This document shows, piece after piece, positions 1 through 10,666 of a stretch of 64,000 nt of DNA (the stretch's first letter is position 1; each line of letters begins with the position of its first letter). Under the pieces are notes generated by a model. That model worked only from the letters and a program-made list of their open reading frames with translations, was not told the DNA's origin and searched no databases. Made by a program: the position numbers and the translations under genes. The DNA lies in NCBI GenBank assembly GCA_030407315.1, contig JALQPE010003111.1, positions 1 to 64,000 of the forward strand, in the 5' to 3' direction. The stretch is from Asparagopsis taxiformis. Lineage: Eukaryota > Rhodophyta > Florideophyceae > Bonnemaisoniales > Bonnemaisoniaceae.

Positions 1-32
1 GGAAGAAGTGAGGCGTAAAAGCTGTAAGCCAG
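1..32 (-). pseudogene. Possible 3' continuation of the transposase split by the 33-15242 insertion
   Basis: Reading the minus strand across the proposed insertion, with one copy of the 2-bp AG/CT target duplication (31-32 and 15243-15244) removed, keeps the transposase frame of 15.2-18.7 kb open for about ten codons to the window edge. The stretch is too short to prove identity; an open frame of this length is common by chance. Confidence 0.3.
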
Positions 33-430
33 CACTACGGGTTGGGAATAGAAAAAGATAGTAAATTACTGTCTGAGACAGTAAAAAATACTTTCTGGCC
101 ACAGTGGACAGTGCGCGGAGACAGTAAAAATTTACTGTCTGGAAATTCAGAATACTGCGCTGCAGCAATAAACTGGCACGAAATCTGGACAGTACCAAAA
201 ACAGTAAATTTACTGTCCAGAACAGTAAATTTTACTGTCCGGAAGTGTTGCCGCCAGACAGTATGTGCAGACAGTACATTTTACGTCTGAGGCAATGCAT
301 TGTATTGTATTACTGCACTGTCTGGGTAAATCAGTAGACAGTAGTGTAGATAGCAAATTGTATTGTCTGCGGGTAGTACCGTGCATTGGTTGACCACACT
401 GTCTGGTGGAGTGGACTTGAGAGGAAATAA
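33..430 (+). repeat. CACTA-type left terminus with subterminal repeats
   Basis: Starts CACTACGG. The 15-bp palindrome ACTGTCTGAGACAGT lies at 68-82. Further ACTGTCTGG, ACTGTCC and ACAGTAAA motifs in both orientations recur to about 410. This layout matches the subterminal transposase-binding arrays of CACTA elements. Confidence 0.55.
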
Positions 431-1709
431 GGATCATAGTGTTAGTATGAAGGTAAATATTGGAATGGTGTGTGGTATAAGACTATAGTAATTGTGATGG
501 AGCTTACAGATAGTTGGATTTAGGGAAGCTAGATGCTGAATAGAACGTTGTAGAGAGAAAGATTGGGAGAATTAAACATATCTGGTGTGAGGGACATTGG
601 AGAGTATCATGGAAACTTTCCATGTTGAACGTGAGTGGGAATGGTGCGAGTGGGATTAGTAGGATTAGTGGAGTGATGGGAAATGAACTTGGGGCGAAAT
701 CGTTCATTTTTGGGACAGCATATTCACTGGCACAATGCCTGCAGCAGACATCACACCGGCAATGTTTTGTATCTGGTTTCACACTACCCGCCCCAATTTT
801 GATGTGCACGTTGTTGGAAGCACTGCAAAATTGTCCATGGACTAGATCATTCTGGAGGAGATGGGGTTGTGGGTGTTGAACAGACAGGCAATACGCTAGA
901 TGAGATGGCGAACGTATGTGAGAAGACAGGTCAGAGAGAACGGTTAGGTTTATTTCATCGTAAGGAACTTGAGACGGCGAATTTCATCGTCTCGCAGTTT
1001 GACTAGCTCCCAAACTCGTTTCAATTCATCTTCAACAAGCTTGAGTATTTCACGCTTCAGCGAGCTAAGATCACACCACTCCGACTCGTCTTGCATCTCA
1101 GCTAGCTGCAACTCCTCTGCGTGCACCGGTACTTGCCGCTGATCCAGACGCTGCATTTGCGCAACCTCTTCCGAATGCACACATTTTTGCTGTGAAGGCG
1201 TAGTGGAATACAACACATCTACAAGAGTTTCATCTCGACAGCTCACGATGTTAATATGCGCGGCATACACTGAGCAAGCGACTCATGTTGAAGCTGTTTG
1301 CCCGCTCAGTCACACCTGTGTCATGCAAAGCATGCCAGGCCTTGTGTCAGCTCATAGACTCTTCTGCATTCATGCCGGCATGAAACGGCCGTTACTGGAA
1401 TGATTTATCGCCGAGGAGGAAAACGTGCAGACGATATACATGATTGCATTGTTACATAATAGAAATTTTACATTCCAGCCCGACGAGAAACACGCTGTTG
1501 AACTTCTATAACGCTGCATCGCATTTATCTTGCTGAAATCTTCTACACTAGAATGCATGAAATCCAGGTTGACGAGATGTGAGCCGCTGAGCATTGATCA
1601 CCCAATCTGCCCGCAATGCTTTGAAATTGTTGGAACAGTCTTTAGGTTATCATTCATCTGAGGGAACACAATTAAACAATCCACGTTGTAAATTAATATA
1701 ATATTTGAA
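431..1709. other. No confident gene
   Basis: Short open frames only, apart from the weak minus-strand coiled-coil candidate at 950-1270. No repeat, RNA gene or recognisable protein motif was found. Confidence 0.4.
950..1270 (-). CDS. Hypothetical coiled-coil fragment
   Basis: An open frame of 106 codons whose second half is rich in E, L, K and R with heptad-like spacing, ending KLRDDEIRRLKFLTMK. It resembles the tail of a coiled-coil protein but no family is recognised. It may be a remnant of a transposon-encoded coiled-coil protein like those at 28.6-30.3 and 50.2-52.5 kb. It could equally be a chance frame. Confidence 0.2.
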   Translation of the reverse strand: MYAAHINIVSCRDETLVDVLYSTTPSQQKCVHSEEVAQMQRLDQRQVPVHAEELQLAEMQDESEWCDLSSLKREILKLVEDELKRVWELVKLRDDEIRRLKFLTMK

Positions 1710-4202
1710 TTGATCCATAAATTTCCATCCGTCTGTCTATCCATCAGTTCTATCCATCCATCATCCGAATCCACAACTTGCATTCTCTATCGCGTATTCT
1801 CTCTGCACATCTGCCAAGCCATACGACGTCGCAACAGCCGATCTAACCTCTCCGACTCCAATCCTCTCTCTGTCTCCAGTACATCTTCACGTCAGCAACC
1901 TCCTCAGTCTACCCACTCCAACCGCTCGCTGCCTCACACTCCCGCTGAAGCTCCAGCCGAAGCTCTCGTCGCATCCTTTACATCACCTGCTCTGTTTGAA
2001 CCACTGGCGTCCTCTCTGCCTTCACATCTGTCTTTGCTCCAATCATCTCCTCTACATAATCCCTCTGTTCCACCCGTTGATATCGATACGAACCCTGCGT
2101 CTGACATCATCTCTCTCACCACCATGGACACCCATACTACCCCATCCAGCCAATCACCCTCTACTGCACCCATGCCTTCGTCCTCCGTTCATCACCATCT
2201 TCACCACCCACACCCCTCTCCGGTTTCGTCTCACCCCCACACAGCCCCCATCCCCCAACCATCTGCCTTCTACCTACCTCTGGATCCTCCCTAAGTCGTC
2301 CTCGACTTTTCCCGAAACTCGCGCACCCCAGAAAGCAAAGCCAAGACAGCCGTCCTATCCGAAGACCCAAATCAAAAAGCCATAGCTGTTGTTGACATGG
2401 GTGGCGCAGGAAAAACAACCATCCTGCGCGCCCTCTGCAGACATGAACACGTCTGGGCCAAGTTCACCGACGGCGTGTGGTTGATACAACTCGGTCATGA
2501 CGCCACTGTGCAAACGCTTCTGGACGAGATGGAAGATGTTGTCCCCGAAGCACTCCCAGATTTCCTTCCCAGCTTTACCCGATTCGCAGCCAATTCAAGT
2601 AAGCACCTCAGATTGATGAACATGCTGACGGACCATTTCGCCTCCAAGCATTTCCTCCTGATCTTTGACGACGTCTGAGACCTCGACACCAATGTGTACA
2701 CATTGGTGGAAGAGGTATGTACAGGTGTACAAAAGATGGAGGGAACGTGTTGTAAGGTGTTATCGTCGACGAGAAATGAGGCGATTGGGCGTCTACCCAC
2801 ACATGATCTGTCGATTGGAGTAAGTGCTGAAGACTGGCGCAGGGATAGAAGCGTCGATATTTTATGCCGCTACTATGGGATCGACAAAGAGGGGATAGGA
2901 AGATTTACGGCTGAAAAGCGGGATGCACTGGAGAGGATAATCGAGATGTGTGATGGTCTGCCGCTGGCACTGAGTGTTGCTGGGTCTGCAATGCAAGATG
3001 TGCTAGGGAGAGGGATGGGTGGGTGGGTGGGAAATGGAATAGAGGAATACTGGTAGAGTCTGGAGGCGAATTCTGGACAGCTTGGAGATGCAGCTAGTGG
3101 GAGTAGGCATGGTGGACTGAAGGTGGCGGTGGAGACGAGTTTATGGTCACCTGAGAAGAAATGGACGGGGGGGAGCGTGACAGTGGGAGAAATGTTTCGT
3201 TCGCTTTGCATTGTAGAAAAGCAGAAGATTCTTCCATCGTGTGCGATTGAGAAGATTTGGGGAGTAGTTGAGGAGCTGTGGGCAGTGAGGATGTTTTCAC
3301 AGCACAGTCTTGTATCACTTGTAGAAGATGAGGGTGGAAGGGGGCTAGGAGTACGACTGCACGATCTGGTGCACGAAATGTGTGTGAAAAAGGCAGAGGA
3401 GAAGGAAGGTGTACGGTTCTGGCACAAGAGACTAGTTGATGGATACGGAGCGTGGGTTGTGGGGAGTGGAAGCAGTAGAGATGGTGGGAGTAGTGGGATG
3501 ACAATGGGAAGTGAATGTAGACAAGTTGAATGGTGGAAGATAGACAGCGGTGAAGAGTACATAGTTGAAAATATATTGCGGCATCTACTCGGTGCTGGAC
3601 TAGTAATTGAGACACTGGGACTGCTCACCGACTATCGAAGGGTAGAGCGAATGAATGACGGCAAGAACCAAGCTCCGTTTCAAAAGGTGATGAGCGAACT
3701 GCAGTTATTGAAGGTGTATTTAATGGAGAATGAGAAGACTGAAACAGCGAGAAATGTAACAAGCGACTTTGAAGTATTAATCAACGAAATGCGGCTCTGC
3801 ATGGCACCGTATTGCGAGCAAAATCGGGAGGAGAGTACATTCCAGATGTATGGAAGATTGCGAGATGTGAGAAGCGAGAGCGGAATGGTAGAGCGGCTGG
3901 TGTGTAGACGACTGGTGGTGATAGACCTGGAAAGCGGGAGCGCGATCCAAACTGTCGATGAACATAATAAATATAGTTATATAACCTCGCTAACGGCTGG
4001 GCAGAGGGAAGATGTAGTGGTGTCTGCATCATATTATGAAGGGATTCGTGTTTGAGACGCAGAGAGTTTTGAAAATATTGGCAAGGTGTTGGATTGTCAA
4101 GAAGATTGTGTGACCAGCGTCGCGCTAGGCGGTGATGGGCGACTGCTGGCATCCGGATCGGACGATGGAAATGTACGAATATTCGATCTCGAGAGACGCT
4201 AG
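1710..4202 (+). pseudogene. NB-ARC/WD40 NLR-type receptor pseudogene
   Basis: One reading frame runs about 2.5 kb without a frameshift but is cut by four in-frame stops: TAA 2292, TGA 2676, TAG 3054 and TGA 4053. It ends at TAG 4200. The leader (1710-2291) is Ser/Pro/Thr-rich. The NTPase core follows in order: P-loop MGGAGKTT (2397 on), Walker B LLIFDDV (about 2655) and KVLSSTRNEAI. GLPLA follows at about 2955 and an MHD-like LHDLVHEM at about 3357. The C-terminus holds two WD40-like blades, the last reading LASGSDDGNVRIFDLE. Two TGA stops stand where Trp is expected (DDV-stop-D after Walker B, and RV-stop-D in a blade). Proteins of this type are intracellular immune or self-recognition switches. 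This copy cannot give a full product. The true start is unknown. Confidence 0.85.
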
Positions 4203-4341
4203 CAAATATGGTCGTCTTCTATGGTCGTCTTCTCGTGAACATCACAATCTCGATTGGGTGGCTTGCGTTTTGTTCAGCAATTGCAATTCATTGCAATTTC
4301 ATTTGAATGTTCTGTTTTCCCACTGGACGCTTCACGGTTAC

Positions 4342-4550
4342 AAGCGTCTTGAGGAGAACCGCATCGCCAAGGAAATGGCTGCACATAGCGCTGAGCGCGA
4401 GTGGTCGCGCGAAATAGCTATTTCCTATTCGCTGTGCAGCTCAATGGACATGCTGCCATAATGGGCTTCTTCATCGGTATTGTGACAGAGGCAGTGACCG
4501 GCAAGGGGATTATTGAGCAGTTTAAGATCATCTTTTCATCGCTGTTGTAA
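4342..4550 (+). pseudogene. LHC/HLIP-like chlorophyll-binding helix remnant
   Basis: In one frame the stretch reads QLNGHAAIMGFFIGIVTEAV, then TGKGIIEQ, to a TAA at 4548. This matches the conserved helix of the light-harvesting, ELIP and one-helix superfamily (ExxNGRxAMxGF...E..TGKG..EQ). The two chlorophyll-ligand positions look lost: V replaces E and H replaces R. A basic/acidic lead-in (RIAKEMAAHSAEREWSREIA) sits in another frame. The frame change falls at a 14-bp palindrome (4411-4424), so the copy is broken. If the assignment holds, the host is a phototroph. The match rests on a short motif and needs a profile search. Confidence 0.5.
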
Positions 4551-4631
4551 GTGTAATGACTAGTGCAGATGTTGTAGATTAGGTTTGTAATGTACAGGTG
4601 CTGCAGTGATCTAGATTGTACATGTTAAAAT

Positions 4632-4649
4632 GACTAGCAATTGCTAGTC
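4632..4649. repeat. 18-bp perfect palindrome
   Basis: GACTAGCAA followed by TTGCTAGTC, with no spacer. Shorter 14-bp palindromes lie at 4411-4424 and 4915-4928 nearby. Confidence 0.9.
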
Positions 4650-5023
4650 TATTGCGGAATAAATATCGTACCCATAGACTGTCAGGTATCATGTGATGAG
4701 AGTATTGGAACGTTGTACTAACTTCGTGTGTTCTCGAATCGCGGATGTATATGGTGGAATAGAGTGGATTTTATGTCAATCAGGCTGTCGCCTGAAGACG
4801 AGAGATAAAGCTGCTGTACCTATGGTGGATGCAAAGTTGGCATCTGGATATGCAGAGGATGATATGTTGTTGACACTGATATCAACTGCACGGAAGGTTA
4901 CTGCAGTATACTGCGTGGTTATAACCACACATGTGTAGCTAAATTTCTTCATTGGCAAACTTGTGTCAAGCTGCCATAATCATCCATGATGGATGACCAA
5001 TGATTGGCGGACGCAATTGCAAT

Positions 5024-5063
5024 TGGAATCTAGCAGGTGCCTTAAGGCACCTGCTAGATTCCA
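5024..5063. repeat. 40-bp perfect palindrome
   Basis: Two 20-base arms meet without a spacer at CTTAAG (5041-5046) and are exactly complementary outwards to TGGAAT at 5024 and ATTCCA at 5063. Not seen elsewhere in the window. Confidence 0.95.
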
Positions 5064-5481
5064 TACTTGGTTCTCAACTGCCATACCGCGCAGCGAAAGC
5101 AGTATACTCTAGCCCAGCCGCCTTTGAACGCACACGAATTCTCTTTCGATATCTAGGGCTATTGACCTCGATCACCCGTTCCACACACCCGGCAATCATG
5201 CAATACGACTTCATCATTACAGACCCCATGTATACCACCATATGCCCAGAGGTAGCATAGCTCCCAGACTGACCACAAAGTACCTCTGCTACAACATGTG
5301 CCTGATACACTAGCTCAAGTTTCGCCATGTCTGAGAGTGCCCGAGCATCGACAAATACATTGCTCTGCGGGGAAGGAACTGCAGTATTTGCAGGACTTAC
5401 TTCGGGTGACGGTAACAGACTATGAGCTGGTGCGGGAGGACGGGATTTCAGGACAAGTTGTCGGAACTGCTATTCAGTTTT

Positions 5482-5725
5482 CTTACAGCAGAGGCAGTTT
5501 ACCCAGGTTGCTTACAGCAAAGTCATCGTTACGATGACTTTGCTGTAAGAAAACAAAACATTACAGCAAAGTCATCGTAACGATGACTTTGCTGTAAGGA
5601 AACAAAACATTACAGCAAAGTCATCGTAACGATGACTTTGCTGTAAGGAAACAAAACATTACAGCAAAGTCATCGTAACGATGACTTTACTGTAAGAAAC
5701 CATGGTAAACCAACCTCTCTGTAAG
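5482..5725. repeat. Fold-back element 1 (four hairpin units)
   Basis: Outer arms begin CTTACAGC...GGCAGTTTACC and end GGTAAACC...CTGTAAG. Between them are four copies of a 36-39 bp hairpin with 19-base arms (CTTACAGCAAAGTCATCGT) around a single unpaired base, at about 5511, 5561, 5610 and 5659. Confidence 0.9.
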
Positions 5726-5810
5726 CATACGAGAGGGACTGATGTTTCTCACTCGGGAAGAAGAAGGAGACGATTTCGGACCCCGCGGGAAAGGCTGCAA
5801 AGTGGTCTGA

Positions 5811-6530
5811 AAGGGTTGGGGTGGTTCTAGGGAGCACTAAAACGTGTTTTAATTGTACTAGGAGCTTCTGGCTTGCGTGGAAGGGCTGGTGGAATTCATC
5901 GATTTTTGGCCATCAGATTCTCACAACTGGAGATATGATGGCCGAAATTGAACTTTGTGGGAACGATGTGGAATTGGTCTGTAAGGGTTGGAGTGGCTCT
6001 AGGGAGTACGGAAAAGTGTTCTATGCGTTCGTAAAGCTGCTAGATTACGCGCTAGGGCTGACAGAATTCATCGATTTTTGGCCATCAGATTCTCACAACT
6101 GGAGATATGATGGCCAAAATTGAACTTTGTGGGAACGATGTGGAATTGGTCTGGAAGGGATGGAGTGGCTCTGGGGAGTGCGGAAAAGTGTTCTATGCGT
6201 TCGTAATGCTTCCGGCTTGCGCGTTAGGGCTGACAGAATGCATCGATTTTTGGTAACCAGATTCCCACAACTGGTGATGCGATGGCCAGAATTGAAATTT
6301 TTCGGAACGATGTGGAAGTGGTCTAGAAGGGATGGAGTGGCTCTAGGGAGCACTGAGACATGGTCTAATTGTACTCAAAGCTTCTGGCTTGCGTGGTAGG
6401 GATGCCAGAATGTATCAATTTTGGGTCATCAGATTCTCACAACTGGAGATGTGATGGCCAAAAGTGAAATTTGTCGGAACGATGTGCAAGTGGTCTGGAT
6501 GCCTTCAAGTAGCCTGGAAGCGTACTCTGG
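5811..6530 (+). repeat. Tandem repeat, about 172-bp unit, roughly four copies
   Basis: The phrase TTGGAGTGGCTCT or close variants recurs at about 5816, 5988, 6160 and 6332, giving a 172-bp period. Each unit also carries ATCGATTTTTGG and CAGATTCTCACAACTGGAGA. A diverged single copy follows the CACTA-type end at 8953-9130. Confidence 0.85.
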
Positions 6531-7371
6531 ACAAGTTTTCGGACATTGAAGAGGCTCAACTGCACAATTCTGATATTGAAATGAAACATTCGTATAGTCC
6601 ATTTTTTCTTGGACTGCTGGAGTCGATTGCCGTGGCCTATAGAGGAGCAATGTAGTTATGTACTGGAGCTAGAATCATTCCTCAACAACCCATCTCTCAA
6701 GTCTCTACTCCTCCTTCATCATCCCAATCTCCCTTCCTGTGACACACCGTGCCTCTGGTGTCACTTCACACGCCCCTCTTGTGAATTAAATACCTGTCTT
6801 CCACTGCCATAGTCTACTCATACCACTGCCTTCATTTCACTCCATGCCTACCCTCCTATCCTTTCCCTTCTGTCCTACAATCCTAGCCTAACCTGCTTCA
6901 TAATCATCGATGTAAAGTGAATATCTAGATTCCTACCTACTTGAAAGTAGGGTGTATTATAACGGTAAACGGACAGTTTTGTATAGTCAATGTGCTACAC
7001 GGTACCAGGAGTAGATTTTGCGCATCGATAATCTATGCTTGATATTGGAGAGAACAGCCTCTTTTAGCCTCGGAAAATGTGCAGGCAGTACCTTTCCAGA
7101 GGTCCTAGAGGTGTTCACACCAACTCTAGTCCATTTTAACGAGTTTGAATTTCGACCGCCAGAATCTCTGTCATGAGAAAATCGTGGTTGAAATTTTGCG
7201 TGCTCCTCTCCCAATACTGAACTTTTTAGTTAGCTCAGACCGGGTGAACAAGACACAGATTGCTCTTGAAAGCCGCCCGAAGCCGTCGAAACCATCCTTC
7301 CACAATGTTCCCGACTTCACAATTCCTATCTCACCCTTCCCAAGGTGAGGGAGGGACAAAGCTCCCAGCCG

Positions 7372-7747
7372 CTTACAGCTGAGGCAATTCACTAGGGGTG
7401 CTTACAGCAAAGTCATCGTTACGATGACTTTTCTGTAAGAAAAGAAAACATTACAGTGGGCGAAGGATTTTACCGGGTAAAAAATCACCAAGAATTTTTT
7501 TACCGGGTAAAAAATCGTGGCTACTGTAATGAAACGTTTACTTACAGCAAAGTCATCGTTACGATGACTTTGCTGTAAGAAAAGGAAACATTACAGTGGG
7601 CGAAGGATTTTACCGGGTGAAAAAATCACCAAGAATTTTTTACCGGGTAAAAAATCGTGCCGGCTGTAATGTTTCCTTTCTTACAGCAAAGTCATCGTAA
7701 CGATGACTTTGCTGTCAGCATCCGCGGTAAACTGCCTCAGCTGTAAG
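7372..7747. repeat. Fold-back element 2
   Basis: Outer arms CTTACAGCTGAGGCA and TGCCTCAGCTGTAAG enclose three hairpin units (about 7400, 7541 and 7680). Between these are smaller inverted motifs TTTTTACCGGGTAAAAAA with AAGAAT spacers. The whole is a nested palindrome. Confidence 0.9.
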
Positions 7748-8437
7748 CCGTCTGGCCTCACCCTCTCTCTCATGTCTCTTGTCCTCCTTCATCCCAGCCT
7801 ATCCCAACCTCCCTTCCTGTGTCGACTATGGTGTCACTCCAGCCGACCCTTCGGTGAGTGCAATCCTTGTCTACCACCGCCATTATCTACTCATACTACC
7901 CCCTTCATGTTGCTGCATACCTACTCTCCCATCCTTCCTGATTTTCCTACAATCCTAGGCTAGCCTACTTACCAACTATGTTGGTATTGAAGGCAGCTAG
8001 ATTCCTAGTAACTCAAATCTATAGTCTGCTAAAAAGGGCGATTTGGTGTGGTCACTGTGCCACACAGCACCAGGAATAGAATCTGGCCACGGATACTCTA
8101 TGCTTGATCTCAGAGAGAACAGCTGCGCAAATGCTCCGAAAACGTGCTGTCAGTACCTTTCCAGACGTCGTGGAGGTTCTCATGCCAGCTCTAGTTCATT
8201 TTAGGGAGGTTGAGTTTCGACAATCAGAATTTCACTCTTGAGAAAATTGTGTTTGAAATTTTGTGCACTCCTCCCGCCGTACCAGGCAGGGCACCCAGCC
8301 CAGACCGGGTTAGCACGACGCAGAGTGCTCCCCAACACCGCTAACAGCCGTCCAGACCATCCCTCTGCCATGTTTTACGGCTTCACAATTCCTTGCTCAC
8401 CCTTCCCAAGGTGAGGGAGGGACCAAGCTCCCAGCCG

Positions 8438-8648
8438 CTTACAGCTGAGGCAGTTTACCAGGGATGCTTACAGCAAAGTCATCGTTACGATGACTTTGCT
8501 GTAAGAAAACGTTTTCATTACAGTGGCCAGGAATTTTTTTACCGGGTGAAAAAATCATGGCTACTGTAATGAATTGTTTTCTTACAGCAAAGTCATCGTA
8601 ACGATGACTTTGCTGTAAACATCCCTGGTAAACTGCTCCGTCTGTAAG
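8438..8648. repeat. Fold-back element 3
   Basis: A 211-bp nested palindrome. Outer arms run CTTACAGCTGAGGCAGTTTA to TAAACTGC...CTGTAAG; two hairpin units lie at 8470 and 8581; the core carries TTTTTTTACCGGGTGAAAAA. Confidence 0.9.
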
Positions 8649-8895
8649 CCGTTGGTCTCAACCCTCGATCTCATGTCTGTTGTCCTCCTTCATCATCTCC
8701 ACCTCCCTTCCTGCTAAGCACCACTTCTCTAGTGTCACTCTATCAGTCCTTTTCGTGCATGAAATACTTTTCTACCACTGCCATAGTCTACACATACTAT
8801 TGCCTCTATACTTCTGCATGCCTACGCTTCCATCTTTCTCTCCCGTGCTAGGCTTAGAGAATATCCTACTTCCTGAAGATCATTGTACAGTGAGG

Positions 8896-8952
8896 CAGTA
8901 AAAATCACTGTCTCACCGTACTGTCTGAGGCCCCCTTTTCAACACCGTAGTG
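8896..8952 (-). repeat. Second CACTA-type right-end copy (57 bp)
   Basis: These 57 bases are identical to 15186-15242, ending CAACACCGTAGTG, and are followed at once by a diverged copy of the 172-bp repeat. No partner left end is seen nearby, so this is a truncated or solo terminus. Confidence 0.8.
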
Positions 8953-9721
8953 TATAAGGGCTGGAGTGGCTCTGGGGAGTACAGAAAGGTGTTTTATCTG
9001 TCCGTAAAGCTTCTGGCTTGCGCATTAGGGCTGGCAGAATGCATCGATTTTTGGTCATCAGATTCTCACAACTACAGATGTGATGAATTTCGGCCATGGC
9101 CAAAATTCAACTTTGTCGGAACGACGTAGATTTGGACTGGATGCCTCCAAGTGCATGCACTTGAAAGTGCACTTAGTCCAAAAAATTGTCCAGAGTACGC
9201 TCCCAGGCGGTGGCCTGGATGTGTACTCTGGACAAGTTTTTGGACCTGGAAGAGGTTGAATAGCACAATGCTTGTGTTGAAATGAAACATTTATATGGCC
9301 CATTCTTTACTTGGACTGCTGAAATCCTTTCTACTCGAGAGCAAAGTATAAAAAAACTGGAAACAGATGATTTTGTATAGTCAATGTGCCACACAGCACC
9401 AAGAGTAGATTTTGCCCTCCGATAATCTATGGTTGATTTCAGAGAGGATAACCGCGTGCAGTCACAGGACAAGTGTTACCAGAACCTTCCCAGAGGTCCT
9501 GGAGGTGTTCAAACCAACTCCAGTTCACTTTAACGAGTTTGAATTTCGAAAGTCAGAATCTCTTTCGTGAGAAAATTGAGCCATTTCCGACCACGTGGTC
9601 GAAATTTCGTGCACTCCTCCAACCATACTAGACACAACACCCAGCTCACACCGGGTGTAAACAACACAATGTGTTACCAAATGCGGCCTACAGCCGTCCA
9701 TACCATTCCTATACCCTGTTT

Positions 9722-10310
9722 CCTGACTTCATAATTCCTTCCTCACCCTTCCCTAGGTCGGAAAAGGACGGAAGTCCCTGCCGCTTACAGCGGAAGCAAT
9801 TTACCAGGGATGCTTACAGCAAAGTCATCGTTACGATGACTTTGCTGTAAGAAAATAAATCATGACAGCTGTAATGATTTTTTACCCGGTAAAAAATTCT
9901 TGGTCACTGTAATTGAAACGCTTTCTTACAGCAAAGTCATCGTAACGATGACTTTGCTGTAAGAAAATAAATCATTACAGCAGCCACGATTTTTCACCCG
10001 GTAAAAATTCTTGCTGATTTTTTTACCCGGTAAAATTTTTTTGGCCACTGCAATGGAAACGTTTCCTTACAGCAAAGTCATCGTTACGATGACTTTGCTG
10101 TAAGAAAATAAATCATTACAGCTGCCATGATTTTTTTACCCGGTAAAAAAATTCTTGGTAACTGTAATTGAAACGCTTTCTTACAGCAAAGTCATCGTAA
10201 CGATGACTTTGCTGTAAGAATCCCCGGCAAACGGCTTCCGCTGTAAGGGGCTGAGAGTTCCGTCCCCCTCCCACCTAGGGAAGGGTGAGGAAGGAATTGG
10301 GAAGTCAGGA
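9722..10310. repeat. Fold-back element 4 (about 590 bp)
   Basis: The largest fold-back. Flanks CCTGACTTCATAATTCC (9722) and GGGAAGTCAGG (ending 10310) are inverted, then CTTACAGCGG (9784) pairs with CCGCTGTAAG (10247). Four hairpin units sit at about 9812, 9925, 10064 and 10180 with TTTTTTACCCGGTAAAAAA motifs between. Confidence 0.9.
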
Positions 10311-10608
10311 ACATGGCTCAGCAAAACGTTTGTACGGCTGTGAGTGGCTTCCAGGAGCATTCTTTGTCATGTGTTATCTCAGCAACGTCTCTTATAGTCG
10401 AACCTCACGGGTTGTCAAGGTCTAAAAGTAGTCTCCCCTAGGGTCTAGCTAGTGAAATCATGTAAAGTTGTAGACTAATACAAAAAAGTAGCAATCAATA
10501 GGCTTAGTAGCACTAAACTATGACATGAAGGTCAGATGTATAGATGAAAATAGAAAGGTGGGCTAAGCGAATAATGTTGAGATGAGAAAGACAGAACTTC
10601 ATAGCAGG

Positions 10609-10656
10609 GAACAATAGCATAGGTTTTAATACTTCTCGTATGCTATCTATTGTTCC
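10609..10656. repeat. Imperfect inverted repeat just past the dioxygenase pseudogene
   Basis: GGAACAATAGCAT near 10609 pairs with ATGCTATCTATTGTTCC near 10655 around a short loop. It lies within 60 bases of the pseudogene stop at 10667 and could act as a hairpin in the transcript end. Confidence 0.5.
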
Positions 10657-10666
10657 TGTCATACTT

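Larger units (their letters stand above)
6590..9780. repeat. Three diverged ~1.1-1.3 kb direct repeats carrying fold-back elements
   Basis: Landmark phrases recur in the same order, such as ATAATCTATG/ATACTCTATG then GAGAGAACAGC at about 7025, 8095 and 9420, followed by CCCTTCCC and the fold-back elements. The stretch has no confident gene; it is a serial duplication of one repeat module. Confidence 0.7.

Noticed and set aside
2292..4055. UGA (or all stops) recoded, for example TGA read as Trp, which would make the NLR gene intact
   Set aside because: TAA and TAG also interrupt the same frame, and the intact long genes use TGG for Trp. Mutational decay explains it more simply.
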